30,089 nucleotides of DNA. Origin: a virus. Below the pieces are notes generated by a model. It searched no databases. It had not been told where the DNA came from and saw only the letters and a list, made by a program, of their open reading frames with translations. The stretch is from positions 1-30,089 of the IMG/VR virus record IMGVR_UViG_3300032296_001877. One strand, given 5' to 3'. This document shows, in pieces, positions 16,558-24,079 of the stretch. The position numbers and the translations under genes are program-made. Numbering within the stretch: position 1 is the stretch's first letter; every line of letters begins with the position of its first letter.

Positions 16558-19462
16558 AACTGCGCTCCACGGGTAGGATTTCAAAGTCGTCATCGGGCGT
16601 CACGGGGCGGGTGATACTCATAGCGCGCACACGCATCTGCGGACCCTTGGTGCGCGCCATCATGTCCTTGCGCATGAACTGCACGACGTAGCCGGGGACG
16701 TTCGATATCTGCTGGCGGAAACGGTCGTAGCCGAACGACATCGCCACGCAGTGTGCCTTGAGCACCTGTTCCTCGATGAAGAAGTCCACGTGCCCAACCT
16801 TGCTGACTTGGTGCTCTACGCGCCCCATGACCTTGTTGCGAGTGATGCTCTGGTCGATGGCCTGCCCTGTGCCCAGGTGCGCCAGCAGCTCGCGCCGCTC
16901 GGGGTCCACGCGCAGCACGACAAACGACCCGTAGTTGTCCCGGATGAACGCGTTGAGCACGTCCTCTGATGTGCGTGCGCCTGTACGCACAACCTTGCGG
17001 GCCTTCTCCACCAGCTTGTACAGGCTCTTGATGATCTCAGCCACCGGCAAGTCGATGATGTTGGCGTGGGTTGACGACGCAAGGATCGCGCCCGCCACAA
17101 CGGCGCCGCAGCCCGCAGCCCAGAACCGCTCATCGCCGGACATCTTCCAGTCTTGCTTCAGCCGAGCGATGGTGCGCAGCGTGACCTCCCGCGCCGTGGC
17201 TTCGTTCTGCACCAGCCACCGGACATATGCTTCGCCGGCTACGCCGTAGTTCTCCCACAGCGCCTTGATGGCGTCTTCCTCGTCCGGGCTCCAGTTGAGC
17301 TTTACCTCGGGTATCCACTCCAGCATCCGCAGCAGCTCGCCCTGCGACGTGTGGTCGCGCACACCCGACATGTAGTCGTGCATGTGCGTGTTCGACGTGA
17401 GCAGCACCAGCGTGCTCCACGACACGTTGTTGATCCGCTCGCGGTTGTGGTGGGCCTCGGACTTCTCCTTGCCCTGGCCCTCCGAAGCATCGAACACGAA
17501 GCCCGGGAACCACTCCATGTCCTGGCGCGACTTATGGGTGATCTCGTCGCTGGTGAAGGGCAGGCTGTTGAGGTTGCCCATGCGCTGCTGCATGGTGACC
17601 GGAGACGTGCCCTTGCCTGTGCGGTAGCGGATGGGGTGGCCCCAGATCGAGTTCAGCAGGTTCAGCGCCAGGGACTTGCCGGTGCCGGAGTCAGTAGACC
17701 CTGCGTGGAACGTAAGCGCGTTCATCTGGGTGAACCGCATCAGCGGCGCACCGAACCCGATGCACCCCATGGCGAGGTGGTCGAACAGCCCTCGGCGGAT
17801 CAGCATCTGGGGCATCTTGCGCCAGCCCTCCAGCGTGCCGTGCCCCCGCGTGACGCGCGTCACGTTCGACAGGTCAGGCATCGGCATGGTGCGCGAGCCG
17901 CCGTTCTGGAAGAACACACGCCCGGAGTACACGAAGCTGCCGTCCTCCTGCCACCCGTACTGCGCAGGGATCTTGATCGCTTGCTTCTGCGTGCTGGCGT
18001 CCTCGACACAGGCGCGCACGTACTCATAGAGGTTCTTGTCGTTGCCCGAGCCGAAGGCAGACAGCACGTTCTGCTGGGCCAGCGTCTTCAGGCACTCATC
18101 CTTGCTCACCGCGTAGCGCTGGGGCATGAGCACGTCCACGGCTCGCTTGTCGCGCGTCGCCACCATGTGGACGATGTGCTCGCCATCCTTGTGCAGGAGG
18201 TCGACAACGAAGAGGTCGTAAGGCAGCAGCATGACTTGCTGCTTGCGCTTGGTGCCGTCTGCTTCCTCGACGATGCGGTCCGCAAAGACACCGCCGTTCG
18301 CCCCGTAAGCGTACCCCTTGGGCGGGAGCGGGCGCATGACCTTGATCGTCTCTGTCTCGGTCTCTTCCGCGCCCTCGACGATCAGCTCGACCTCCTTGGC
18401 CTGTGTGTCTGCGATCAGCTCGCGCCCGAGCGCCAGGGGGTTCGTGATCTTGCCGAAGTGCTTGCATCCGGTGCAGATGCCCGGGTTCTCGCTGTCGAAC
18501 TTGACGCACGGGTACGGCCCCTTGATGGCCGCCAGCTTCTGCTGCATGCGGTCCGGGTCGTAAGGGTGTAGCTGACTCAGCCAGATCGCCGCGCGCTCAC
18601 CGTCCGCACACTGCTTGGCCTGCGACAGCCAGCCGCGCCACAGGGGCTCCATGCCTTCCTGCGCTGCGTTCTCAACGAAGTAGGCGAGCTGCGCGCAGCC
18701 GTCCCCGGCGCTGGTGCGCTGGAGGATGTTCTTGAACCGCGTGGTGGTGTTCTCCATCAGCTTGACGGTGCTGACAGAGGGCGCGCTTGCCGGCCGCGTG
18801 CCGGCCAGATCGAGCGTGGGCTGTGGGGTAGCCTGAGGAACAGCCGCGGGGTGCAGGCGCTCCAGTGCCTCGGCGAAGGCGCCGAACTCGATGGGGGTGG
18901 ATGTTGCCAGCAGCCGCACCGGGCGCGGGGTGGGGTACTTCTTCTTGAAGTTCGTCGTGCCGGGCACGCGCAACACACGCGCCGCGTCGGCCGTGACCGT
19001 CATGTCGATGACCAGCCCGCGCTCTTTGCACAAGCGCTTGAACCGCTCAGCGACCGGCTTCCAGATCCCGACCGTGACCGGCGTGTCGAATGCCCAGTAG
19101 CAGTGCAGCCCACCGCCCGAACCGACGATCCACGGTGTACCGAAGGCGTCAAGCCCCGTGCTCTCCAGGAACGCGTTGAGCGCCTGGGCAGCAGCTTGTT
19201 TCGTCTCGTAGCCATCCATGTCGATGAACAGCGAGCGCAGGTACTCTGCGTTGGCAGCCTCGCGGCTCCCCGGCTCGTTGAACGTAGCCAGCGCGAAGTA
19301 GACGTCTTGCTTGGCGCTTAGCCACTGCTGCGCTTGCGCATCGATACCCCCTATGTCTTCTGTGAAAACGTGCTGCTTCTTCTTTGAAGACAGCTCTGCC
19401 GTGCAGTAGTACCCGAAACCGGGTGGCGGAAGCACAGCCGCAAGAAACTCATGCGGGTACAT
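16556..19462 (-). CDS. Primase-polymerase / helicase fusion (archaeo-eukaryotic primase type)
   Basis: 968 residues. The N-terminal ~200 residues are an AEP (PrimPol) domain: LFIDMD with Asp81 and Asp83 as metal ligands, GSGGGLHCYW (113-122) with His120, and ADAARVLRVPGTTNFK (159-173). A Cys cluster at 319, 330 and 333 (with His335) could bind zinc. The C-terminal half is a P-loop ATPase: Walker A GSTDSGTGKS (588-597), an acidic Walker B-like PFTSDE (635-640) and a sensor-like LVLLTSNT (685-692). Such proteins synthesise primers and unwind DNA at phage forks. It is the last gene of the early operon, with GGAAG before ATG 19462, and ends next to the late terminator. Exact ATPase family (DUF927/SF3-like) is not certain. 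Confidence 0.88.
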   Translation of the reverse strand: MYPHEFLAAVLPPPGFGYYCTAELSSKKKQHVFTEDIGGIDAQAQQWLSAKQDVYFALATFNEPGSREAANAEYLRSLFIDMDGYETKQAAAQALNAFLESTGLDAFGTPWIVGSGGGLHCYWAFDTPVTVGIWKPVAERFKRLCKERGLVIDMTVTADAARVLRVPGTTNFKKKYPTPRPVRLLATSTPIEFGAFAEALERLHPAAVPQATPQPTLDLAGTRPASAPSVSTVKLMENTTTRFKNILQRTSAGDGCAQLAYFVENAAQEGMEPLWRGWLSQAKQCADGERAAIWLSQLHPYDPDRMQQKLAAIKGPYPCVKFDSENPGICTGCKHFGKITNPLALGRELIADTQAKEVELIVEGAEETETETIKVMRPLPPKGYAYGANGGVFADRIVEEADGTKRKQQVMLLPYDLFVVDLLHKDGEHIVHMVATRDKRAVDVLMPQRYAVSKDECLKTLAQQNVLSAFGSGNDKNLYEYVRACVEDASTQKQAIKIPAQYGWQEDGSFVYSGRVFFQNGGSRTMPMPDLSNVTRVTRGHGTLEGWRKMPQMLIRRGLFDHLAMGCIGFGAPLMRFTQMNALTFHAGSTDSGTGKSLALNLLNSIWGHPIRYRTGKGTSPVTMQQRMGNLNSLPFTSDEITHKSRQDMEWFPGFVFDASEGQGKEKSEAHHNRERINNVSWSTLVLLTSNTHMHDYMSGVRDHTSQGELLRMLEWIPEVKLNWSPDEEDAIKALWENYGVAGEAYVRWLVQNEATAREVTLRTIARLKQDWKMSGDERFWAAGCGAVVAGAILASSTHANIIDLPVAEIIKSLYKLVEKARKVVRTGARTSEDVLNAFIRDNYGSFVVLRVDPERRELLAHLGTGQAIDQSITRNKVMGRVEHQVSKVGHVDFFIEEQVLKAHCVAMSFGYDRFRQQISNVPGYVVQFMRKDMMARTKGPQMRVRAMSITRPVTPDDDFEILPVERS

Positions 19463-19476
19463 AGGCTTCCGGAGGG

Positions 19477-19626
19477 TTAGTACGTCAGCAGCCTGTCGTC
19501 GAGAAGCTCTTCAAAACGCTTCAGCAGTTCCGCCACCCACTCAGGCGGCACGTCTTCTGCACGTACGAGCGTCGCGTAACGGAGCAGTTCTTCGTTAGTC
19601 AGGCTTGAAGGTTGAATGCCGCGCAT
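19477..19626 (-). CDS. 49-residue phage protein, unknown function
   Basis: A short ORF in what would otherwise be a 136-base gap: MRGIQPSSLTNEELLRYA at the start and WVAELLKRFEELLDDRL near the end. The composition is highly protein-like (two amphipathic helices, Leu/Glu-rich, no rare run), and LTNEELLRYA followed by a second LxxRFEEL helix is a style I have seen in small phage proteins near primase genes. Its start lies 28 bases inside the upstream HTH gene, and it ends 14 bases before the primase start, giving a continuous - strand operon. No function can be assigned. Confidence 0.65.
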   Translation of the reverse strand: MRGIQPSSLTNEELLRYATLVRAEDVPPEWVAELLKRFEELLDDRLLTY

Positions 19627-19877
19627 GTCTTTGTCCAGGCTTCTTCTGCACTCTTCGAGTCGCGCAGAATGTCAGTGAGCTGCTCCACACGGGGCCGATA
19701 GGGCGTGAGTACCTCCCCGCCAACCATCCAGTTGTAGACGGTCTGTCGTGTGGCGCCCGTGGCTTTGGCGATGCGGAGCACCGAGAAGTCAAGCGCAATC
19801 GCCAGCCGCCCGAGCTTGTTGCCCAGACTGCGGGGACCGCGGTTGATCGCGTATATCGTTGATGTGGAGTAGGGCAT
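19599..19877 (-). CDS. Small HTH DNA-binding protein (Cro/XRE-like)
   Basis: 92 residues. The segment LGRLAIALDFSVLRIAKATGATRQTVYNWMVGG (about 22-54) fits a helix-turn-helix of the Cro/CI class: a first helix, IAKATG, and a recognition helix TRQTVYNWM. A C-terminal helical tail follows (VEQLTDILRD). It may regulate early transcription or act at the replication module. There is no clear Shine-Dalgarno before ATG 19877; instead a strong 9-bp hairpin lies 10 bases upstream, so translation may be controlled or transcript ends set there. The 3' end overlaps the 49-aa gene by 28 bases. Confidence 0.7.
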   Translation of the reverse strand: MPYSTSTIYAINRGPRSLGNKLGRLAIALDFSVLRIAKATGATRQTVYNWMVGGEVLTPYRPRVEQLTDILRDSKSAEEAWTKTCAAFNLQA

Positions 19878-19887
19878 GGTGGTGAAC

Positions 19888-19909
19888 AGGCCCCGGCGGA
19901 CCGGGGCCT
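19888..19909 (-). other. GC-rich hairpin upstream of the HTH gene
   Basis: AGGCCCCGG, loop CGGA, CCGGGGCCT: a perfect 9-bp stem with a tetraloop, between the stop of the gene at 19919 and the HTH start at 19877. No T-run follows on the - strand (GTTCACC), so it is not a classical terminator. A role as an RNA stabilising or attenuating hairpin, or an operator for the HTH protein, is possible; only the fold is seen. Confidence 0.65.
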
Positions 19910-19918
19910 AGTTAGAAG

Positions 19919-20911
19919 TCACTCCTCGTCATCCCACTGCGCTGCGAGCTGCGCGAGTGACTGCTTGGCAGCGGGGGCGGGCGCTGCGGCCTTCACCACT
20001 GTGGGCTCGGGCATCTCTTCGGGCTCGGCCGGAGCAGGGGCTGCAGCGGCCTTGGGCGGGCGCCCGCGGCGCGGAGCGGGGGCAGGCGGCTCGTCATCGT
20101 CAGACGCTGCTGCAGGGGCCGGAGCAGGGGCCGGAGCGGGGGCAGGTTTCGCTGCAGCCTTGGGCGGGGTGCCCTCCCGCGCCATCGGCTCGACCTTGTC
20201 GGTCTGCGCCACAGTCATCGTGATCGCGCGCTTGGCGTCCTCCGAAGCACCTTGGCGCACGGCGGCCTCGTACTCCTCCTCGCTCAGCCAACGCATGGCC
20301 TTGAAGAACAGCTTCGGGGACTCCGACTTGGTGTCGAACTTCATGCGTGTAACCACCGTCTCCGGCGACACGTTCTGCGCCGCCAGGAAGCGCGCGTAGG
20401 CTTGCAGCGGCATGTTGCCACTCTCGTCGCGGCCGAAGATGCTCGTAGCCGGGAGCTGGAGCTGCATCACGTCGCCCTCCACGTCGCTGGCCTGAACGAC
20501 CGCGAGGCGCTGGCTGAACCGGCAGGCGCGCGAGTCGCCAGTACCGGAGCCCTTCACGTTCTGCGGGCACGACGCGCAGTTGCTGGCCTGGGGATTCTTG
20601 GCGGTGGCGTCGGGCTTCTCGCCGTCACCGCTCCAGCAGTCGGGGGCAGCGGGCTTGTCCGAGTCGTACTGCGCCATGTAGAACGTGCGGCCGATCTTGG
20701 CAGCGGCGTTGACGATGACGACATCCAGGTAGCGATCCTCGATGGCTGCGACCTCCTTGCCATCGACCATCAGACGGAACACGCCGCCCTTGATGGAGAC
20801 ACGCTTGCCACCGCCGGCACCACCGACGAGTGACTTGGCGAGTGGGGACAGCTCCGCCTTGCGGGCAAAAGCGGGAACGGCGGCGCCGGAAAAAAGGGCG
20901 ATATTGCTCAC
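19919..20911 (-). CDS. Candidate ssDNA-binding protein with Cys4 cluster and acidic tail
   Basis: 330 residues; GTG start at 20911 with AAGGAG 8-9 bases upstream. The N-terminal ~240 residues look ordered: beta-rich (GGVFRLMVDGKEVAAIEDRY, DVVIVNAAAKIGRTFYM), with a Cys4 cluster Cys92, Cys112, Cys115, Cys130 that probably binds zinc, and later helices (LFFKAMRWLSEEEYEAAV). A long Pro/Ala linker (about 245-310) ends in an acidic tip, QWDDEE. Folded domain, disordered linker and short acidic tip is the layout of SSB and T7 gp2.5-type proteins, and the location among replication genes agrees. I do not recognise the fold by sequence, so the ssDNA-binding role is an inference. Shadow ORFs over the linker come from its GC-rich repeats. 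Confidence 0.6.
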   Translation of the reverse strand: MSNIALFSGAAVPAFARKAELSPLAKSLVGGAGGGKRVSIKGGVFRLMVDGKEVAAIEDRYLDVVIVNAAAKIGRTFYMAQYDSDKPAAPDCWSGDGEKPDATAKNPQASNCASCPQNVKGSGTGDSRACRFSQRLAVVQASDVEGDVMQLQLPATSIFGRDESGNMPLQAYARFLAAQNVSPETVVTRMKFDTKSESPKLFFKAMRWLSEEEYEAAVRQGASEDAKRAITMTVAQTDKVEPMAREGTPPKAAAKPAPAPAPAPAPAAASDDDEPPAPAPRRGRPPKAAAAPAPAEPEEMPEPTVVKAAAPAPAAKQSLAQLAAQWDDEE

Positions 20912-20924
20912 GGGTTTTGGCTCC

Positions 20925-21311
20925 TTACTTGGAGGGTTTGCGGACAGAAATGTCGAACTCCGTGTCGGAGTTCAAACCTGGGGGTACAAGCGCGGGGTTC
21001 TCTTCCAAGAACGTACGCATGTTGAGTTGCGAAATGCGCTTCTCCAGCAGATCAACGGCGTCGTTCTGGACGATGAATCGCTTGAACGAATCCCAGTCGT
21101 GGGTGTAGTAGCGCGTTTTTTCGGCCAGAGAGACAGTGCCAAAGTCGGTCTTGAGGGACTTGGTGCCCATCGACCGCATGCGGTCTTTGATCTCGTTCTT
21201 GACCTCTTGTTGTTGTGCTTTGATCGCCTCGATCTGCGCGTCGAGGTCAGTGATGGACGCCCGCATCTTCATGTAGATGCGTACCAGTTTGTCCAGGGGC
21301 GGCTCTTCCAT
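20925..21311 (-). CDS. Gp157-like phage protein with N-terminal coiled coil
   Basis: 128 residues; AAAGGA lies 7 bases before ATG 21311. Residues about 5-45 form a coiled coil (LDAQIEAIKAQQQEVKNEI), followed by TKSLKTDFGTVSLAEKTRYYTHDWDSF and a C-terminus with PPGLNSDTEFDISVRKP. The pattern (coiled coil, then K.T.FG..S..K, then a C-terminal basic strand) matches a widespread phage family related to siphovirus Gp157, found beside recombination and SSB genes. Its biochemical role is not established here. It sits between the SNF2 helicase and the candidate SSB. Confidence 0.7.
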   Translation of the reverse strand: MEEPPLDKLVRIYMKMRASITDLDAQIEAIKAQQQEVKNEIKDRMRSMGTKSLKTDFGTVSLAEKTRYYTHDWDSFKRFIVQNDAVDLLEKRISQLNMRTFLEENPALVPPGLNSDTEFDISVRKPSK

Positions 21312-21340
21312 GCTTGGTCCTTTGTGTCAAGGGTTAGACA

Positions 21341-23836
21341 TCATACAGCGTGCTTCGGTTTCTGCAACCCCCCTTCTTTGATTTCAGCCTCGAACATCTG
21401 CACGACGAGGCGGGCATCGTCGACCTTGCTCGCCAGGGCCTGGAACATGCGCTTCTCCACGGGCGAGCCCTGGATGTGGATGACCGTGACCTTGTCGGAG
21501 TCCTGGCCCTTGCGGTCGGCGCGGGCGATGGCTTGTGTGTACTGCTCGACGCTCATCAGTGGCCCGTAGAAGATCACCGTGTCGGCCGCAGTGAGCGTGA
21601 TCCCGTGCGCCGCAGCCTGCGGCTGCATGACCAGCACGCTGGGCTCGGCTTGGGTCTGGAAGCGCCGGATGATGTCCCCGCGCTTGGTGGCTGTGACGCC
21701 GCCGTGGATCTCCTCGCTGGCGATGCCGTGCTTCTTGAGAAAGGTGCTGATCGACTCGATGGCTGCGCGGAACAACGCGAAGATGATGACTTTGCGCTCG
21801 GTCTGCTCGACAGCTTCCAACAGCACGTTCAACCGCGGAGTCGCATCGAACTCGACTGTCTCCTTGTCATCTGTGTAGGCCACCCCGCAGTTGTGAACGA
21901 TAAGCGGCTGTCGATCTTGCCCAAGCACTACAAAACGGTTTCTTGGGCCGCAGGCCGCGATGTCGTATACGTCTTCCTCCCTGGTGTCGTCAGTGCTTTT
22001 TCCAACGGCCATCCGTACCGTTTCAAACGCGCAGCCAGCGTTACTGAACGCAGGCCGTAGACCGCTGCTGCGTCCTCCAACAGCATGCGGCCTTTTGGCG
22101 TGTCCAGCCAGATAGAGGTGCGGCGATTGCGGGCTTGTTCCTGCGCCGTTGCCCAACGACAGTTCTCCGGCGAATAGGGGCCGTTGTTGTCGATACGCTC
22201 CAGCGATAGGTTGTGTACGTAGGTAGGCCCCATGTCGCGCCAAAAAGCCTCGAAACTGTCGGCCCAGTCCGAACAAACCGTTATGCCACGCCCGCCATAA
22301 CGAGGCCAGTCTTTGTCGGCAGTATCTAGGCAACGCCGTCGCATGTTTGACCACAGGTGATACACGCGCGTCCTCGACAGCGCGTGCGTTTTGTTGCCGT
22401 GCCGACATCCGCAATGTCGCGGAGCTGGTCGGTGCGGGGTCCGCAGGTATTGGCTCTCCCGAACAACGGTGTTCCCACAAGTACACCGGCACAGCCACCG
22501 CGCTTTCGTGCTCTTCCCACCGCTCGTGCCTTGTCGTTGCAGAACAGTCAGGAAGCCGAACGTCTGCCCGGTCAAATCCTTTGCACGCCGAAGCAGGTTG
22601 CCATCCTTCATTCGTAAGCACCTCATGGTCAGGGGTCATGCGGACCCCGTAGCACGCCACTGTTTGTTTGCGTCCGCGTCTGAGCAAACCCTTATGCGCC
22701 ACAAACTCCTCGCCGTCCCAGACAAGGTCGTCGTCTCGTACCGTCTGTATCGGAACCCAGCCGTGATTTGTCAGGACGGGCGTATTATAGGCTATGCAGC
22801 TTATCTGGAGGAGCTTGTTAAGCGCCGCTGCCGCGTTAACCGCAGTGATGGTTTCCCCCGCCGCCTGCACCAGCATCTGGGTCTTCAGCAGGTTGTAGTA
22901 TTTCGCCTGCTGCGGCGTCAGCGGCACCTCGCGTGTAAGCGTCACGACAGGGGGCAAGTCCATGCACTGTGCTTTGGTGTAGCGAATCGCCGGCTGTAGC
23001 GCGGCGAACACCTTGTTGGCTGCGTCCGGCTTGGCCGCCCACTTGAACATCGTGATCTTGTTCATGACCATATCGCGCCACCCCGTCATGAACTTTGGCA
23101 CACCCTCCGGGTTCACCAGCTTGGCAAGACCGTAGGCGTCCATCGGCGACTGCGATGCGGGCGTACCCGTCATCATCCACAGCCATGTGTGCGGCGCTAA
23201 GATGTATGCCAGTGCTTTCCACCGCTTTGTTTGTGGGTTCTTGTAGGAATTCGCTTCATCAACTATTACTAGATCAAACCGCCCATCATTCTTGAGCTCT
23301 TTAGCGATCAGGTCTACACCCTCGTAGTTGCTGATGACGAACTCGTAGTCTTGTTGAACGATCTCGATGCGCCGCGAAGCCTGCGCGTGGTGCGCCACCA
23401 CAGCGGTGCGGTGAATGATGGAGTTGCTGATGTCCTGCATCCAGGCGCTGTGCATGATCGACAGCGGGCAGAGGATCAGGCAGCGTCGGATCTTGCCGCG
23501 CTGCATCAGGTAGTCGGCCGCCCACAGCGCGCTCATGGTCTTGCCGGTGCCGGGCTCTGACAACACAAAAGCGCGGCGGTTGAGCGTCAGGAACGACGCC
23601 GTCTCGCGCTGGTGCGCCATGGGCGTGTAGCGCCCCGGCCAGTTGTAGCGCCCGTAGATGGGCGAGGGGACGTTCTTGACGCCCAGGTTGCGCAGCACGC
23701 GCACTTCGTCCAGGCCCCAGTGAACCGCTACCTCGTAGCCCCCGCTGACCGGGAAGACCTTGTGCTTGGGCAGAAGCTGGTACTTGTCCGGACTACGGGT
23801 GCGAAAAAGCAGCACCCGGTTGTCGATGATCTCCAT
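21341..23836 (-). CDS. SNF2-family DNA helicase interrupted by an intein
   Basis: 831-residue precursor, 528 after predicted splicing. SF2/SNF2 motifs: HQRE near 75-78; Walker A SEPGTGKT (93-100); DEAN (193-196) as motif II; TGTP (223-226) as motif III; and, after the intein, the C-terminal helicase lobe ending in ARADRKGQ (motif VI). Such phage helicases remodel forks or displace bound protein. The intein occupies residues 347-649, between LLQIS and CGVAY, i.e. between the two helicase lobes, so the unspliced protein would probably be inactive. No frameshift or stop breaks the precursor. Start ATG 23836 lies 5 bases after the upstream stop with little Shine-Dalgarno, so coupling is likely. 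Confidence 0.9.
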   Translation of the reverse strand: MEIIDNRVLLFRTRSPDKYQLLPKHKVFPVSGGYEVAVHWGLDEVRVLRNLGVKNVPSPIYGRYNWPGRYTPMAHQRETASFLTLNRRAFVLSEPGTGKTMSALWAADYLMQRGKIRRCLILCPLSIMHSAWMQDISNSIIHRTAVVAHHAQASRRIEIVQQDYEFVISNYEGVDLIAKELKNDGRFDLVIVDEANSYKNPQTKRWKALAYILAPHTWLWMMTGTPASQSPMDAYGLAKLVNPEGVPKFMTGWRDMVMNKITMFKWAAKPDAANKVFAALQPAIRYTKAQCMDLPPVVTLTREVPLTPQQAKYYNLLKTQMLVQAAGETITAVNAAAALNKLLQISCIAYNTPVLTNHGWVPIQTVRDDDLVWDGEEFVAHKGLLRRGRKQTVACYGVRMTPDHEVLTNEGWQPASACKGFDRADVRLPDCSATTRHERWEEHESAVAVPVYLWEHRCSGEPIPADPAPTSSATLRMSARQQNARAVEDARVSPVVKHATALPRYCRQRLASLWRAWHNGLFGLGRQFRGFLARHGAYLRTQPIAGAYRQQRPLFAGELSLGNGAGTSPQSPHLYLAGHAKRPHAVGGRSSGLRPAFSNAGCAFETVRMAVGKSTDDTREEDVYDIAACGPRNRFVVLGQDRQPLIVHNCGVAYTDDKETVEFDATPRLNVLLEAVEQTERKVIIFALFRAAIESISTFLKKHGIASEEIHGGVTATKRGDIIRRFQTQAEPSVLVMQPQAAAHGITLTAADTVIFYGPLMSVEQYTQAIARADRKGQDSDKVTVIHIQGSPVEKRMFQALASKVDDARLVVQMFEAEIKEGGLQKPKHAV
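21928..22611 (-). CDS. HNH homing endonuclease nested out of frame in intein 1
   Basis: 227 residues in the +1 frame of the intein. Start chosen at ATG 22611, since GAGG lies 9 bases upstream; an ATG at 22626 is possible but has no such site, and an in-frame stop lies just above it. N-terminal DLTGQTFGFLTVL and CRCTC ... HCGC (41-69) form a zinc-type DNA-binding region. The HNH core, about 106-163, contains GGRGITVCSDW, SLERIDNNGPYSPENCRWA and a final NRR. The C-terminal helix-turn-helix (about 176-206) has LEDAAAVYG and RLKRYGWPLEKAL, as in homing-nuclease DNA-binding modules. Its last ~17 residues overlie the intein's C-terminal splicing block and have no family-like sequence. Probably cleaves intein-less helicase alleles to spread the intein; this is inference. 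Confidence 0.88.
   Translation of the reverse strand: MKDGNLLRRAKDLTGQTFGFLTVLQRQGTSGGKSTKARWLCRCTCGNTVVRESQYLRTPHRPAPRHCGCRHGNKTHALSRTRVYHLWSNMRRRCLDTADKDWPRYGGRGITVCSDWADSFEAFWRDMGPTYVHNLSLERIDNNGPYSPENCRWATAQEQARNRRTSIWLDTPKGRMLLEDAAAVYGLRSVTLAARLKRYGWPLEKALTTPGRKTYTTSRPAAQETVL
22621..22624 (-). promoter_or_regulatory. Ribosome binding site of the nested HNH gene, inside intein block B
   Basis: GAGG on the - strand, 9 bases before ATG 22611. The same bases code for the end of the intein TPDHEVLT block, so one segment serves splicing and initiation of the nested gene. It decides the start in favour of the second of two in-frame ATGs. Confidence 0.6.
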
Positions 23837-23841
23837 GCTGT

Positions 23842-24078
23842 TCAGTGCCCGTTGTCCGCTTGGTTGGCTTTGCGCGACCGAAGCCGCGTATTGCCCTTGG
23901 TGCTCTTGCCGCCGTTGCGCAGCGGCTTGACGTGGTGAATGTCCTTGCCGGAGCGGTCGATGCCATCCTTGTCGTATGCGCGGCGTGCGCGCTGGCGCTC
24001 AATCTGGTCTTTTGTTTCGCCCGAGGCTTTCTGCAGCTTGTATGCGTGCTTCCAGTCCCTCTTTCCATTTGTTTGCAT
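23842..24078 (-). CDS. Small HNH nuclease-like protein
   Basis: 78 residues, GAGGGAC upstream of ATG 24078, one base after the exonuclease stop. Basic N-terminal helix (KRDWKHAYKLQKASGETKD, then RQRARRAYDKDG), then KDIHHVKPLRNGGKSTKGNTRLRSRKANQ. The HH...N...N spacing fits the beta-beta-alpha metal nuclease (HNH) core found in many small phage proteins with this layout. It is a different lineage from the two intein-nested nucleases. It may be a free-standing HNH endonuclease or a DNA-processing factor. It lies between the exonuclease and helicase genes. Confidence 0.7.
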   Translation of the reverse strand: MQTNGKRDWKHAYKLQKASGETKDQIERQRARRAYDKDGIDRSGKDIHHVKPLRNGGKSTKGNTRLRSRKANQADNGH

Positions 24079-24079
24079 G

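Larger units (their letters stand above)
21890..22798 (-). mobile_element. Intein 1 (in SNF2 helicase), splicing-competent ends
   Basis: 303 codons. Cys1 is residue 347 of the precursor (CIAYNTPVLTNHGWVPI); block B has TPDHEVLT with the conserved Thr and His; the C-terminal block reads VYDIAACGPRNRFVV and ends LIVHN, followed by Cys+1 (residue 650) of the helicase. All splicing residues (Cys1, TxxH, His-Asn, Cys+1) are present. Between block B and the C-terminal block the intein frame has no LAGLIDADG or in-frame HNH motif; it is Arg/Ala/Gly-rich and looks like the shadow of the nested HNH gene in the +1 frame. Confidence 0.93.

Noticed and set aside
17153-18571. 472-codon + strand open frame antisense to the primase gene
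   Set aside because: The - strand has clear primase and ATPase motifs across this stretch; the + frame has no recognisable motif and His/Arg/Leu-rich composition.
21890-22798. Split intein with a free-standing nuclease gene between the halves
   Set aside because: There is no stop in the host frame between the N- and C-terminal splicing parts, so the intein is contiguous.
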